Below, piece by piece: positions 49,001 to 59,724 of a stretch of 64,000 nt of DNA (within the stretch, counting starts at the first letter, position 1; every line of letters starts with the position of its first letter). A program made the position numbers and the translations under genes. The notes under the pieces are model-generated. The model was not told where the DNA came from, made no database searches, and saw only the letters and a program-made list of their open reading frames with translations. The stretch comes from Priapulus caudatus (lineage: Eukaryota > Priapulida > Priapulimorpha > Priapulimorphida > Priapulidae), in contig NW_014577256.1 of NCBI RefSeq assembly GCF_000485595.1, positions 201,671 to 265,670 on the forward strand. The letters run 5' to 3'.

Positions 49001-52000
49001 TATTTGTACAAAATAAAATGTATGAAAATACAATTAGTGTTTCTGTTTACTTTTCATGCTTATATATACTTTCTTTATAATATATGCCCTAATTTGCCGG
49101 TGAAACCCCGAGAGACGCCAGTATCTGAACAGTACTGGGGGAATAGTGTTAGACAACAGAAATTACCAAATCGTCTAGATTTTTGCAAATTTAACCAACG
49201 TAAAAACATTTTTATCAGGTGAGAGTTTGAGGATATATTTAGTAACGTTTTTTTTTTACAAATTTTACCATAGAAAATTCGTGACATAGTCAATTTAAGA
49301 TGTTCACCAATCAAATATTGTTTACAGTGTAAATAGGATGAAGAAGTTATACATACTGAAAGTGGATCACTGAACATGAACATTCTGTATAAAACTGATC
49401 GATTTAAAAATTAAGATACCACATAATCACAGGGCACTTAGCCCAAATACATACCTTATCTATGCTGAATTCTGTGTGGAAAGTGTTGTAGCTATGGTCA
49501 CCCTAAAAAAGACATAGATATTTTGGCTATACGGTGAACTATCGTCAATCACAGGTAAAATCTGCATTGAAACAGCATATAACTATAAACAGTTGTCATG
49601 GTATAGAGTAGCTGCGTTCACACGAGGATTTCAGTACCGTACTGAGTGTTCACACGGTAAAAATATTCAAGACTTATACGCGGCCTCCCAAGTACCGTAC
49701 TGAAATACGAGGCTTATTCGGCGCGGAAAGTGATTCCGCGCTGAAACAACGGCACCACGCTGGCCGCGTATTGTCTGTCGTGTGAACGCAATTCGAGGCC
49801 TCGTAAGCCGTGAAACTGTAGTGCGCTACATTGATACTAGGCGGCGCAGTGTCGTTTTTTACTTAAGGCTCATGCCATTGAAAATATTTCTCCGAATTTC
49901 CTTTTGATAATCGTCTTCATCCCCAAAGCATTCGTAATGTTCATCTGGATCATCATTTTATGTAATTTTACTGAAAAACTGCCACAAACAACTGACTTTC
50001 ATGGCGCCGCCATCATCAAAAACACTTCCCTCTAACCGAGAAATTATTTACCATTATACCTAGCCAGTTAAGCCTTGATTCTCGTCTGAACGCTACTGTT
50101 TGTGTTAGCACGGTATTTCAGCCGAATTCAGCACTATCAGAAAGATTTTAGTCAGAACATTAGTCACATTTGTAAGTGTTTCTCATACACCATTGTCAGA
50201 AACATCGAAAAGTTACAAGAATAAGCCCAATGCCCTCAAGTGGCCGTTCATAACTAAAAAAAACAATTAAAAGAACAAAATTGCAATCATATGAACACTA
50301 TACTTAATATTTCCTAGAAAACTCTTTTCATACTTTTCATGATACCCACTTTGGAAATACTTACCTAGCAATCTTATTATTTCCCTATTCCCAAAAGTGG
50401 TTATTGTTCTAAAAGATAAGAGTCCTGATGATTGTGTTTTACAAATTACAGTACCATGTCTTGCAGTTGCAGTGAAAAATATACACATGACCCATCATAC
50501 TGGTCATCTTTCATCGGTTATTATTGGTATGTGGTTTAACTATGATAATGTGCATGTCTAATAGCTATGTACAATACTTATATTGGAATTTGAGTTGTGT
50601 GATCAATTCTCAACCAATCAGTGGTTTTATAACAGAAAATTACCAGGCTCATTTTTCGTAAATGAGCTTCCAGCAACCTTGTATTTCTATCAATGCTCTT
50701 CTCATCTCATAACATTAGTCGTACACTACAGTCATATAGCGTGAGTTACAAAAGAAATGCATTGAAAACACTTATAACGTAAAATTCCAAAAGGCAAATC
50801 ACTTTGTCATACTGATTTCCATTACATAATTGGAGATCATTACCTTTATTAACATAAGGTTTATATTTTGCAATTACCGAAAACCATTGATTGTTCAGTG
50901 AACTATATCAGTGATTATGTTTTACTATGCCATTGATGCATTGCCATAGAGCCAAACACAACTGCAAGTAATCAATAGTTCAAAGCATTGCTAGACTCCT
51001 AATTATGGTAATACTGGGAGGGACATATAATTAAGAATAAGAATCACTAGAAGAGAGAGAGAGGGAAGCTGGCATGTTTTTGTTACCACTGTCCCTGTTT
51101 AAAGAGAGAGTTTACTCTAGGTTCTAGCGTTATTTTCAGTTAATTTAGGTTATAATTACGCTACATAAAAAGTTTCATGGTTCAATCACCATTAGAAATA
51201 TTATTCAAAAATGTTTTAAAACTAACGACTACAGTTTGATTACAACGACGGTGGCGCCACTCAAAGCGCACGATCTGATGAGTTGCGCAAAACCACTTTT
51301 CAGCCAAGGGCTACAGACTGAGGGTGTTTTAAAAGCAAAAGGATTGTAATATCTTATAAACGACATATAGTTTCAGTTATAATATGGATAAATTTGCCCT
51401 AAAATGAATATCGTTCGGTTAAATAGCATTTAGGTATCAATATAATTGCACTTTTGTGATTAGCCCTCGGTCTGTAACGTGCAAAATAAATTGTCAAATA
51501 CGCAACTTTTTCGGGGTGGCAGCACGGTCGCGGGTGTCAATGGCGCCGTTCAAATTTCGTAGCGTTGATGTGTAATTAATTATAACAATTAAATTAGGTA
51601 TCTGGTAACAAATACGTGCGGGTATAGAGACTATAGACGATTTGTTATACAGTAAGTACAGTTGTATGCAGTAAAATCCTAGAGTCTACTATCCCTTTAA
51701 GTTTTTAATGTTTCAGGCTGTGATCTGAGGTGCCAAAATTGATCTAGTTGGTTGCTATTCATGGTGGATCTTAGCTTATTGTAGCTGTGGGAGATAAGAT
51801 CGTTATGAAATAATTAAACAACACTCAGGGTTTCTTCTGAGGGAAAATTTGACAACGACGGTAATGGCCAGTTTGGGGGAAAAAACGTGCATGATGGATT
51901 CAAAGGCGTGCAGTAGGGGGGCGAATGCACTGATTGTTACAGTCGCTTGGGTATGATTATTGCTGTATATATGTAGGGGTGGGCACCACACTGGTATGAG

Positions 52001-54657
52001 GGAGCGACAGCAAAACTTTCCCGGAATCGAGGAAAAAGCTGCAATCGGGAATGACACAGGAGTGTGCCGGCATGCAAAAAGAAACGTTGCTGTGAATTTC
52101 ATTACGATTTTCCATGTATATAGTCAGAAGCACCTAGTCGATCTATTTATTTTTGGAGTTAAACTTTTTTGACAACAGCGGGTAAATACAGGAACATTTT
52201 CACAACGACGTTGTTAAATTTGACAACGGCGGTGCGCCGCAGTGCCTCCTATGTAGAAGAAACCCTGAACACTGGATGCAAGGGGAACTGATAGCAAGAA
52301 CACGAACAGTTCACAACAGTGCACGTGTAAACGGTCTAATGCGGAACCTAACACGTCAATTAGTGATGACCCCCCCCCCCAGTGTCGGCAGCTGGCTGCT
52401 TCAATAGTTACTACCTGGTGCTGCTTGATAGTTCCACCGGCGCTGCTTAAAAATTGCCTCCCTATCACAACTCCGAAAAAATTTTATGTTAACTTGAGAA
52501 CTTTGCAAGACCTTACATACACTCTGTAGAAAAAAAAGATGCTCCGGGTCAAGGCCAACATTAAGTGCCCAAAAATAGGTTATTAGACATATAGGTTATT
52601 ATATTTAAAAAATCAATGCACCGGGAGTGAGTACAACCATGTTCGTACACAACGTGGCTTCTGAAATTCTTGAGAACTCTGCACAATATTTATGTTTCTC
52701 ACAATGGCACCCGAGTAGCACAGTATATGCTTCTAATGTTCATCGCTTCATCAACACTGGCACGTGACTGATTGAGCAGTCAGGAATGAACTGCCATTTA
52801 GCAAATGGCCTGTAATGAAAGACCCATGTTATTACATTCTCGTCAGGCATCAGCAAGCATTGGAAATGCGTTTCCATAGTAATGATCACCTACCTAATAT
52901 AATTATGAATGCAAAATGTCTTGATAAGACTTGTAAATGATTTAAAATTTCCTCATTAGTACCTCATTAGTTTTAAACCCAAGCAATATACTTCACACAT
53001 TAATCAGCAGTACAGTTACCAATATCTGAGATGGATTATTCGATAAATTCGTCGAAAATTCCTTGCTGACAATCACCCTTAGGTTCAATGTTCTAAAGAT
53101 AGACTAATCGATCAGTTACTATGATAAATTAGTGCCTTGAAAAAAGTGCCAAGCATCTGCTGCTTAACATTTAATGAGCAGGTTGTTAAGCAAGCAATTG
53201 GAAATGAATCATAAAGCACACTTGATGCAATCAAGTGCTATTCCTTTATAATTGTCTGTCTTTCAAAAGACTTGCATTTTTGGTGCTACCATGCCAAGCA
53301 GCATTGTGCCAAGATGAAAAGTAAATAAAACATGATCACAAAATTTATTTTCAACTCGATTAATTTACCCAGGAAGCTAATGCGCAGGCACAGTATACCT
53401 TACAACAGCCACGTTGTTTTTGTAGCGTAGTGTTTGTACATGTAGTAACAACCATGGGTGTTGTAGGGTATAAGGTACCCAAATGACCAATGCTCACTGA
53501 ACTCTTATTTATCGCATCACCAGCACATGACCTCCTAAGAGGTCACACAATTACTGAATTAGTAGTTCTACCAATCCTGTAAATAAAAAAATCCTAAAAC
53601 ATTTTTAACACTATTTCAAGTTTATATTGAACTAAACATTTTGTACGTAGCATAGCTCTAGAACTATAGCCCTCCGCCCCGCCGCAGGAGCAGAGGGCTA
53701 TAGTTCTATAGCTATACGTAGCACAGCTTACACATAACAAAACTGTAAATAATTCTAAACCATATATATATATATATATCTATGTTAAAGATATACAAAA
53801 ATTTTAAGCAAAACGCAACTTAAGATTAACAATGTTACCATCAAACACTATTAGTCTTCCATAATTTTAAGATGGTTCAATGCGTTCGTCATTAATAAAA
53901 ATTGGTCGTTAATACTCTCTACAGTATGTGGCACACATACACAATGTTAGTATTTACTATTTAGTACAACAATTAGATTCAATTTTAAAATATGTAGACG
54001 CTCTTATTTCGACTAGTTCACTACCTCTCACTAGTCAATATATCACATCACATGGACATTTAGTTGCTGCACCGAGAAGTGATCATTGACTAATTTTCCT
54101 TCGTCGATATTTTCATACAATACACTCTACACTTGACAGGGGAAAATGGCAGAAAGAACACGCATATGGCATTGTGGTCAAATAACAGTCAAGCAGATCC
54201 AGTCAGGGGAGTGCGATTCCTGTGGTTTGGGCAGTCCAGCCGCAATTTCACCTTGACACACATATTACAGAATTGCTACCAGTACCAGTACCACTAGTGG
54301 CACTACCTACCACATGTCCGGACAATTTCGGATGGTGTCAACGACAGCCGATTGATAGCACTCGCCGATCGTGTTTCGCCGCGTAACGTAGATGGGGGAT
54401 AAAACCCGAGGACTACGCTGACGCAGTATTGCATCTCACAACCATATCACACTGCATCTCACGCAACCACAGCGCCGACGAAGTAAACCAGAAATGGGCG
54501 TACGAAGTCAGCCGGTCCGCCATTACTGCAACCTAACCTAGTGCAATCCTCGCGTACATCTTGCGCCTGCTGCTTCTACAGCAGCAAGCCGTCTTTCTAA
54601 TGCCATATAACTTGCGGAAAACACACCCATAAATCCACTCTGCCGTCTACTTACCAT
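34664..54657 (-). CDS. TNRC6: GW182/TNRC6 miRNA-silencing scaffold
   Basis: Cytoplasmic partner of Argonaute that recruits PABP and the CCR4-NOT and PAN2-PAN3 deadenylases. My model joins 15 coding exons in phase to 1518 residues: 34664-35068, 35395-35468, 36041-36905, 37102-37248, 37631-37801, 37953-38284, 38929-38992, 44441-44515, 44995-45144, 45358-45747, 45913-46085, 46450-48063, 48441-48486, 49455-49502, 54655-54657. In order: W-rich Argonaute-binding region (about 33-800), UBA-like domain (816-850), Q-rich region (about 930-1070), PAM2-like [10 protein letters not shown] (1192-1201), W motifs for CCR4-NOT, RRM (about 1375-1447) and a W-containing tail. The UBA and Q-rich layout is as in insect and vertebrate proteins. 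Exons from 46085 down are firm; the three 5'-most rest on phase and splice sites only. Confidence 0.93.
35395..35468 (-). CDS. TNRC6: TNRC6 exon, RRM strand 1
   Basis: After cgaatgtttag. Reads [20 protein letters not shown] then NLTPQ, as in WLVLKNLTPQ of TNRC6A. Donor CAG|gtaagc, phase 0. Confidence 0.93.
36041..36905 (-). CDS. TNRC6: TNRC6 exon, PAM2-like and silencing-domain W motifs
   Basis: After gtttgtggttgcag. Encodes [31 protein letters not shown] (PABP-binding PAM2-like), [39 protein letters not shown] and NRPPPGF. These match the middle region, M2 and P-GL blocks of GW182 proteins that bind PABP, CCR4-NOT and PAN3. Donor AACA|gtaagt, phase 1. Confidence 0.95.
36971..37012. repeat. 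(CGCA)n microsatellite in TNRC6 intron
   Basis: About ten ACGC units in the short intron between the Q-rich and PAM2 exons. Confidence 0.95.
37102..37248 (-). CDS. TNRC6: TNRC6 exon, Q-rich coiled segment
   Basis: After gcttttcttttacag. Encodes [20 protein letters not shown] then [13 protein letters not shown], a heptad-like helix. Donor CAG|gtgagt, phase 0. Confidence 0.92.
37631..37801 (-). CDS. TNRC6: TNRC6 exon, Q-rich helix region
   Basis: After aattgtcattgcag. Encodes [20 protein letters not shown] then [20 protein letters not shown] and [17 protein letters not shown], similar to the fly region IQLAIHSGFISSQIL. Donor CAG|gtatgc. Confidence 0.92.
37953..38284 (-). CDS. TNRC6: TNRC6 exon, linker and first Q-rich part
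   Basis: After ttctcattag, with a second in-phase acceptor three bases on (tagcag). Encodes [20 protein letters not shown], then [19 protein letters not shown], ending GGPINPQ at gtacgt, phase 0. Confidence 0.9.
38929..38992 (-). CDS. TNRC6: TNRC6 exon, UBA helices 2-3
   Basis: After ctatgtttag. [20 protein letters not shown] continues the UBA (compare KKEDVERALVIANMN in fly Gawky). Ends in phase 1 at gtaaga. Confidence 0.88.
40790..41240 (-). repeat. Dispersed repeat, copy 2
   Basis: Reverse-strand relative of 12000-12345, sharing TGACCTCCAATTTT, CTTTAAGTTAAA and TTTTAGATTTGTACC in order and ending in GACAGACGGACGGACG. Diverged. Confidence 0.6.
41868..42358. mobile_element. TTAA-flanked MITE family B, copy 1 (491 bp)
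   Basis: Inverted repeats of about 115 bp with ends AGCC(G/T)CACAATGCGCATCC, flanked by TTAA at 41864-41867 and 42359-42362. A second copy is at about 56850-57346. The interior carries CATGTGACGTCACC. No coding capacity. Confidence 0.85.
43700..44249. mobile_element. hAT-like non-autonomous element (550 bp)
   Basis: Inverted ends CAGGGTTCTCCCC / GGGGAGAACCCTG around a GC-rich interior unlike the surrounding AT-rich intron. The ends are of hAT type. The expected 8-bp duplication is not clear (CTGTCAAC versus GTGACAAT), so the copy is old or misassigned. Confidence 0.6.
44441..44515 (-). CDS. TNRC6: TNRC6 exon, UBA helix 1
   Basis: After tctgttatgcag. Encodes [20 protein letters not shown], the first helix of the UBA-like domain. 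Donor AAG|gtatga, phase 0. Confidence 0.88.
44995..45144 (-). CDS. TNRC6: TNRC6 exon, last GW motifs before UBA
   Basis: After tttatctgatag. 50 codons with [26 protein letters not shown] and [17 protein letters not shown]. Donor AAG|gtaagc, phase 0. Confidence 0.9.
45358..45747 (-). CDS. TNRC6: TNRC6 exon with seven QQNSMG repeats
   Basis: After ttttatgtacctag. Begins MPHKDVGWG, then seven tandem QQNSMG units, then [14 protein letters not shown] and GRWDNQGW. Donor CGG|gtacgt, phase 0. Confidence 0.9.
45595..45720. repeat. Coding 18-bp tandem repeat, seven units
   Basis: Seven copies of CCCCATAGAATTCTGCTG (plus strand), two of them with TTTTGCTG, all in frame inside a TNRC6 exon. Near-identity at DNA level points to recent unequal exchange or slippage. 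Confidence 0.95.
45913..46085 (-). CDS. TNRC6: TNRC6 exon, WEEPSP block
   Basis: After atccacatttgcag. Encodes [20 protein letters not shown] then GTSAWGDPS, the most conserved Argonaute-binding block of the family (GWEEPSP...[10 protein letters not shown]). Ends in a proline run at gtaaaa, phase 0. Confidence 0.95.
46450..48063 (-). CDS. TNRC6: TNRC6 large GW-repeat exon
   Basis: 1614 bp after gaatttccattcacag. About 25 tryptophans sit in G/S/N-rich context ([36 protein letters not shown]), the Argonaute-hook type. [13 protein letters not shown] matches the EWP block near the N-terminus of vertebrate TNRC6. A serine and glutamine run (from AGC/CAG repeats at 46992-47059) lies mid-exon. Donor ACAG|gtacaa keeps the GW of the next exon; an alternative gtaagt at 46428 is also in phase. 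Confidence 0.92.
48441..48492 (-). CDS. TNRC6: TNRC6 putative exon 3 or alternative start
   Basis: Reads [17 protein letters not shown], leaving one base (ACC G|gtaggc) that fits the phase of the large GW exon. Either it begins after gctatgcag at 48486 (in phase with the 49455-49502 exon) or translation starts at the ATG 48492; an in-frame TAA lies just upstream. Confidence 0.45.
49455..49502 (-). CDS. TNRC6: TNRC6 putative exon 2
   Basis: A 48-base segment between a strong acceptor (gtcttttttag) and strong donor (AAG|gtatgt). Only one frame is open, [16 protein letters not shown], in phase with the ATG at 54657. It could instead be a 5'-UTR exon. Confidence 0.5.
51103..51696 (+). mobile_element. 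TTAA-flanked MITE family A, copy 2
   Basis: 594 bp between TTAA 51099-51102 and 51697-51700, same orientation as copy 1 and closely similar throughout, ending CCTAGAGTCTACTATCCCT. Confidence 0.85.
53653..53714. mobile_element. 62-bp hairpin relative of the foldback elements
   Basis: Arms TAGCTCTAGAACTATAGCCC / GGGCTATAGTTCTATAGCTA (one mismatch) around an 18-base GC loop, flanked by exact 9-bp TACGTAGCA at 53644-53652 and 53715-53723. Its ends match those of the foldbacks at 16237 and 16833. Confidence 0.8.
54655..54657 (-). CDS. TNRC6: TNRC6 putative start codon, alone before a donor
   Basis: On the minus strand TCACAATG is followed at once by gtaagtag. If used, the first coding exon contributes only ATG, which joins in phase 0 to GGTGACCATAGC of the exon at 49455-49502. 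CpG-containing, YY1- and CCAAT-like sequence lies just upstream. Confidence 0.4.
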
Positions 54658-54829
54658 TGTGACTTGAAATCAGGTGAAATCATGATTTCCATAGGCAAAA
54701 TCAGATCGAGCACACAACTTTGCAGCAATGCCCGGGCGCACAGACAAGCAGAAATACAGAATGAGGTCACGTCGAAAATAGAAGTCCATAAACCAGCCCT
54801 GCGCAATAGCGCTACTACGCATCTCGCTT

Positions 54830-54852
54830 GCCGGCCATTTTCCTTCCCAATA
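54830..54852 (-). promoter_or_regulatory. TNRC6: Putative TNRC6 core promoter motifs
   Basis: About 175-195 bases upstream of the putative ATG: minus-strand AAAATGGCCGGC (YY1-like) and, beside it, an inverted CCAAT box (54847-54851). The region is more CpG-rich than its surroundings. Motif evidence only. Confidence 0.35.
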
Positions 54853-55059
54853 ACCAAACAGGCAGGGCAGGCTCGAATGGCTGTAGTCAATACAGCCAAC
54901 TGTATTTGCGCAGCGGGGTGGGGGTGGCAGGTTGGTGCGCATGCGAAAAAACATACAACATACGAAAATAGCTCATACTAGTCGTGCAAACCCAGAGCCA
55001 ATCAGGGTTGTGCGTTGCTGCTAATATGTAAATGTAGAACAACATAGGCTATATTATAC

Positions 55060-55100
55060 CAAGAGTAGATAATAAAACATTGTGTTATTATCTACTCTTG
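55060..55100. mobile_element. 41-bp hairpin mini-element, 7-bp target duplication
   Basis: Arms CAAGAGTAGATAATAA / TTATTATCTACTCTTG around a 9-base loop, flanked by exact ATTATAC at 55053-55059 and 55101-55107. Confidence 0.75.
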
Positions 55101-55107
55101 ATTATAC

Positions 55108-56371
55108 TTATACTTATAGGTTATAGACAACATAGGGTATATAGATGAATATACATACGAGCGTGTAGGCGCAGAGGCAAGCAGGAAGAGAAAAAGATGG
55201 GTACACTGACACACATAGGAAAGTATTAACCACGAGAGTATGCCATTTCGATCTGATATATGCTAAGAGTGACTAAGAGATGTCAGTCGTAGTAGGCCGT
55301 AGGTTACAATACAATCCGACCTTATACCGGGCCCAATATGAACTCAGCATTTATTTAAAAAAATTCCGTTGCATATATAGTCAATAGCATATATATAAAT
55401 ACAGAATTAATCCATTACTACACTATTACTACCGACTCAAACACTGGTCACGCAAAATAAACGATAAACATAGATAAACCATCACGGCAATTATATCTTG
55501 TTTCGTCTTTAGTAGTATCTACTACTTTTTATCTTGACACCTTGGTAATATACTAAATTAAATAAAACGTATTCGTTCATTATCATCACATCACTTCATA
55601 CACAGATCATAATGTTTAGCCATCTTATTTCAAGACGCTTGCTCGTGCGAGTGTGCGTCCGTGCGGCGTGCGTACTATACGTAGGACTCGGAGCAATGGG
55701 AACTTGTGTCATGCAGCGAAGCGTGCGCCACGCGTTATATTGTAGAGTTTATGTACGAAAAAGTAAAAACTGTTTTGAAAGCTAAAATTATATAATTATA
55801 ATAGAAATGAGTACGCTAAGCTAATCAACTTTTTCATACTTAAAAATAGTCACAATGCTGCATCTACGCATGAATTACTGCTCAAACCTGCACACAAATA
55901 GAAAGCTTATATACCGTATTACACCAATTGATGCAATATATCATTTCATGTACGATATTTCAAATACGCATTATACTGTATTTCACATTTCTGTTTCTAG
56001 ATAAAACACCATAAGCTTAGTGGTAATTCTACTTGCTATTTATTACATTTAAAAACTAAATTTTTGTTCGCAAAGCTGACACTACCCCTGCCTGACACTC
56101 CACTACGTAGAAGCTGTTAACAGAATGCAAGGCATACATACATCTAATGCATGGCTTTCACAGCTGCTTATCATTTACGTTGGTCTACACACTGTCTATA
56201 CATCCACACACCTTCACTTTGTTGTCATGGAAACTATGGATTTTATGCCATGCAGTAGGCATTTTGAAACGTAATGCACGCATTTCTAGATATAAATGCA
56301 GAAGCCAAGAGCACACCATGCATACAGCATGTTTAACACACACACACGCGCACGTACAATCACAGCCATAC
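55108..56371. other. AT-rich intergenic DNA
   Basis: No gene, RNA or bounded repeat recognised on either strand. Confidence 0.5.
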
Positions 56372-56378
56372 ATATTAC

Positions 56379-56431
56379 CAGGGGTTAATAATGACAAACG
56401 TCTTTATGACAAATGTATTTATTAACCCCTG
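56379..56431. mobile_element. 53-bp hairpin mini-element
   Basis: Arms CAGGGGTTAATAA / TTTATTAACCCCTG, flanked by ATATTAC (56372-56378) and ATATTAT (56432-56438), a 7-bp duplication with one mismatch. Confidence 0.6.
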
Positions 56432-56849
56432 ATATTATATATATATATAGCATCCTGCATTGACCGCCTCACTCAATTTCTCAGCTGCCATACAGAAATT
56501 TGTCCAAAACACCGCCTCGCTGACGAATCTTTTGGCAACTTGAAATAGAGATTCAAGAGACTCATACAATGTGTTCAGAATAGCTTAGAATGCACCAAAT
56601 TGCACCATTTTTTCAAGAAAAATTCCGGGGAAACAATCCCTTGGACAATTAGCTGGCCAAGCACATGCACTTGCACGAGCACAAGCACATGCACTAGCAC
56701 TTCGAAACACGCATTGCTAGGACCTCGAAACACGCAAACACACCACACAAACATTTACCGCCTCACAGACCTTTCTGACCAAGGGAAACACTGTATTATA
56801 TATATATATTATATAATATATATAGTATATATATATATCAGCCAACAAT

Positions 56850-57346
56850 TAGCGGCTCAACACGCTAATTTGATCACAGTACTAGACTAGGCAAAATACT
56901 TCGTGTCATGCATGAATCCAAACCTACTATGACAAAGTAAACTGCTAGTCCTCCCATTTACAAACTGCGCGTTGTCGTTATAAGAAGGTATTGATAAATA
57001 CCTCAATGTTGATTCAAAATTCCCGATGTTGTGTTGACATTCTTCCCCAAGCAACCGTTGCACGCGGCAGCGGTGGCTGCGGTAACAGCGGTACCGGGTG
57101 TATGCAAAGATTAGAAACATGTGACGTCACCTAACACTTCGAGGCTAAATTGTTTGGCAAATAAGCCGGCGTTAGCGCCAGAATGCCAGTTTTATCACCT
57201 CTTTCTTGTGGGTTTTAAGCAAACGCGAAGTGAAATGGGAGCAACTAGAGTTTATTTTGTCATAAGGTAGTGTGATTATGCATGCCACGAAGTGTTTGCT
57301 AGTCTAGTACTGGAAAAATTAGCGATTGGATGCGCATTGTGCGGCT
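56850..57346. mobile_element. TTAA-flanked MITE family B, copy 2
   Basis: Aligns with 41868-42358 along its length. The right end GCGCATTGTGCGGCT is followed by TTAA at 57347-57350. The left end is degenerate, so the start is approximate. Confidence 0.75.
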
Positions 57347-57909
57347 TTAAACAGATGGTGAGGTGATAGTTGCACTATTTACAGGTACTAATTATGGTGC
57401 TTTAAATCACCTGACTTATGAAATGTAGAAGCACGCAGTTGTGTAGTCGGGATGGGAAAATTATCATTATCTGCTACAGTATCTGCAGTATCTACAGTAT
57501 CTGACCAATCTGCATTGTAATTAGATTAAAAAGCGTATTTTTTTCTGAGCAGGAATTCCCAACAGGTAGCCCATTTCCAGCTGATTAGCTCAGAAATTCC
57601 ACTGTTCACATGCGTGCCAATATCTCATACATGATACACGGAATATTATACAGTCACTAGGTAGAGCATTTGCATGAAGCCCACTATCTCCATAGATGCA
57701 TATTAAGTTGAGTTTCATTCACTAATTCACCCACAGCACTACACCAGGCCGACCTTTTTACGGACATTGAAGGTGGTCACTGCTAGATTGTTTTACGTCA
57801 TCATTGGTTCTTTAACGGACCAATTACTGAAGACGGGTCTACCATATCACGCAATCTTCCGAGCCTAGAGCTAGTAGAAGGATTCACGGATTTACACCTT
57901 GAGAAAAAT

Positions 57910-57990
57910 CACTGCTCTCGGTGGGATTTGAACTCACAGTCATCGAATTACATGGTGAACACACAACTACCACTAGACCACAGAGCTCTC
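57910..57990 (-). repeat. tRNA-derived SINE head
   Basis: On the minus strand: TGGTCTAGTGG (A box), then GAGTTCAAATCCCACC (B box) at tRNA-like spacing, with partly paired GCTCT / AGAGC ends. Acceptor and T stems have mismatches and no proper anticodon arm forms, so it is a SINE or pseudogene. Its body may extend to about 57740. Confidence 0.6.
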
Positions 57991-58904
57991 TACTAGCAGG
58001 TGTAAGGAAGCTCTCTTCTACCTCTTGAGATGTAAACCAAACCATTACATATGTGCAGGTGTCTCAAACTACATACAGTTATACACCCTCCCTGCATTAT
58101 AACAAACAGGGTTATGCAAATTCGTGCATACATAACCTAAGTTATGACCAATTTACAAGGTTCTTTTCACGATATGAAACGAAAATTCGCTATTACGTCT
58201 TTTTAAGAAAGAATGAGTGGTTTGGCCAACTTTAGATGAGTTTTGGCTTCCAGATAAGAGCATGACACACCTAAAACCGACAATGATAACGCTAACCAAA
58301 GTGGGCCTTTGGTAAGTAATGTCCCTCCCTTTCCCTTCCAGTAATTTAAATTCTAAACTACATTTTCTTTACAGTATTATTATAATACTGTGTTAACCAT
58401 CATATACGTTTAGCAATGTTTACTTGCATTCACAATTGCCCTTCTAGTACATTTTTATCTGAAAGATTATCCTTAGGAACGCTCCAATTACACATTTACA
58501 ATTTGTATATATCACGATCATGCTCACAGGCAAGTTCATGAATGCACTTGTAGGCCATGAGCCAGACCCGATAATTTGGGCCATCGGTACCATCTGAGGG
58601 GAATAATTATCATTGTGATTTTTGGCAAGGTATACAACCCTAGAGTTAGAAAATATGTGATACTGATAGCATTGCATCGGTGGTAGCTTTTTGTGTGTTA
58701 TCACCTTGTTTATGTATGCCAGGGATACTGTCAGGGTTACGGACAATTCTCAAACGGTACCTCTGTAAAGGGCATTGCAACATAACAGTTAACTGCTCAC
58801 CAAATTCAATCAAACACATATCTATTTAATAAAAGAAATGTCTCTCTACGTTCACTAAAAAATAATCGTAAAAAAAACTCATCGCTAATTACATGATGGC
58901 AAAA

Positions 58905-59285
58905 ATGGTTAATTTATACCAAAAAATGCTTCTTTTCTTATTTCTCAAAAACAGCAGAGTTGGGGCCTAAACTTTTAACCATGTTCATAGTATTAACTAA
59001 AAAACGGTTCCAGATTTTTTTTTTAATGTTTTATTTTAGGAAATAAGTTGAAAAAATTCATGGAAATCTGTGTTATTTTTGTAAGATCGTACAACAGTAT
59101 CGTAAATCAAGAGCCATAACTTCCAAAATAAAAGAATTAACAAAAATTACAGAGACCATTTTTTAGTTCATACTATGAACAACTTATGGCTACAGGTTTA
59201 GGTCCCAACTCTTTGCTGTTTTTGAGAAATGAGAAAAAAACATTTTTTTGTATAAATTCACAATTTTTGCAATGAGACAGTAGTA
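58905..59285. repeat. Internal foldback within the left arm
   Basis: 58905-59045 and 59140-59285 are inverted, roughly three-quarters identical copies (TTTCTCAAAAACAGCA... and its complement). The same unit occurs a third time at 61140-61310. Confidence 0.7.
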
Positions 59286-59724
59286 AGATAGTTAATATAT
59301 GATGAATGAGTCAAAGGTGAAAATGAAACACAATCTTGTTGTAGAACTTAAAATTACAGAATAGAAAAACAAATGTGGTGTTCCACACTTACATTGCAGT
59401 GATGGTAGCCTTTTGTGTGCTATTAGCTGTTTAGTAACCCCAGCCCAAAATAAACTGGCTGCTACCACTAACGGTGCCATGGCTTAGCACGTCACCCGTA
59501 TCACTGAAAACTATCATCTCATCCCCTGGGGCCTGATCTCATCATAGTGTTTGCAATTCATACAGGCGCAGATAGTCCAGTGCTGATACATAGCAGAACA
59601 TATGAGTTTAATTGTTTTCATAAAAGGTGGTAGGCCCTACGGAAGTTTCTTTTGCGCATGGTCGCCGCATACCCTAATTAATGGATACCGTGTTTAAATA
59701 CATGAATTTGGAGAGAAAATGTGA

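Larger units (their letters stand above)
49503..54654. other. Putative TNRC6 intron 1
   Basis: 5.1 kb holding a possible Harbinger-like remnant (about 49610-49995), MITE family A copy 2 (51103-51696), a C-run (about 52371) and a 62-bp hairpin element (53653-53714). No further exon recognised. Confidence 0.5.

Noticed and set aside
57910-57990. Functional tRNA gene
   Set aside because: A and B boxes are present but the acceptor and T stems are mismatched and there is no regular anticodon arm; SINE head is the better call.
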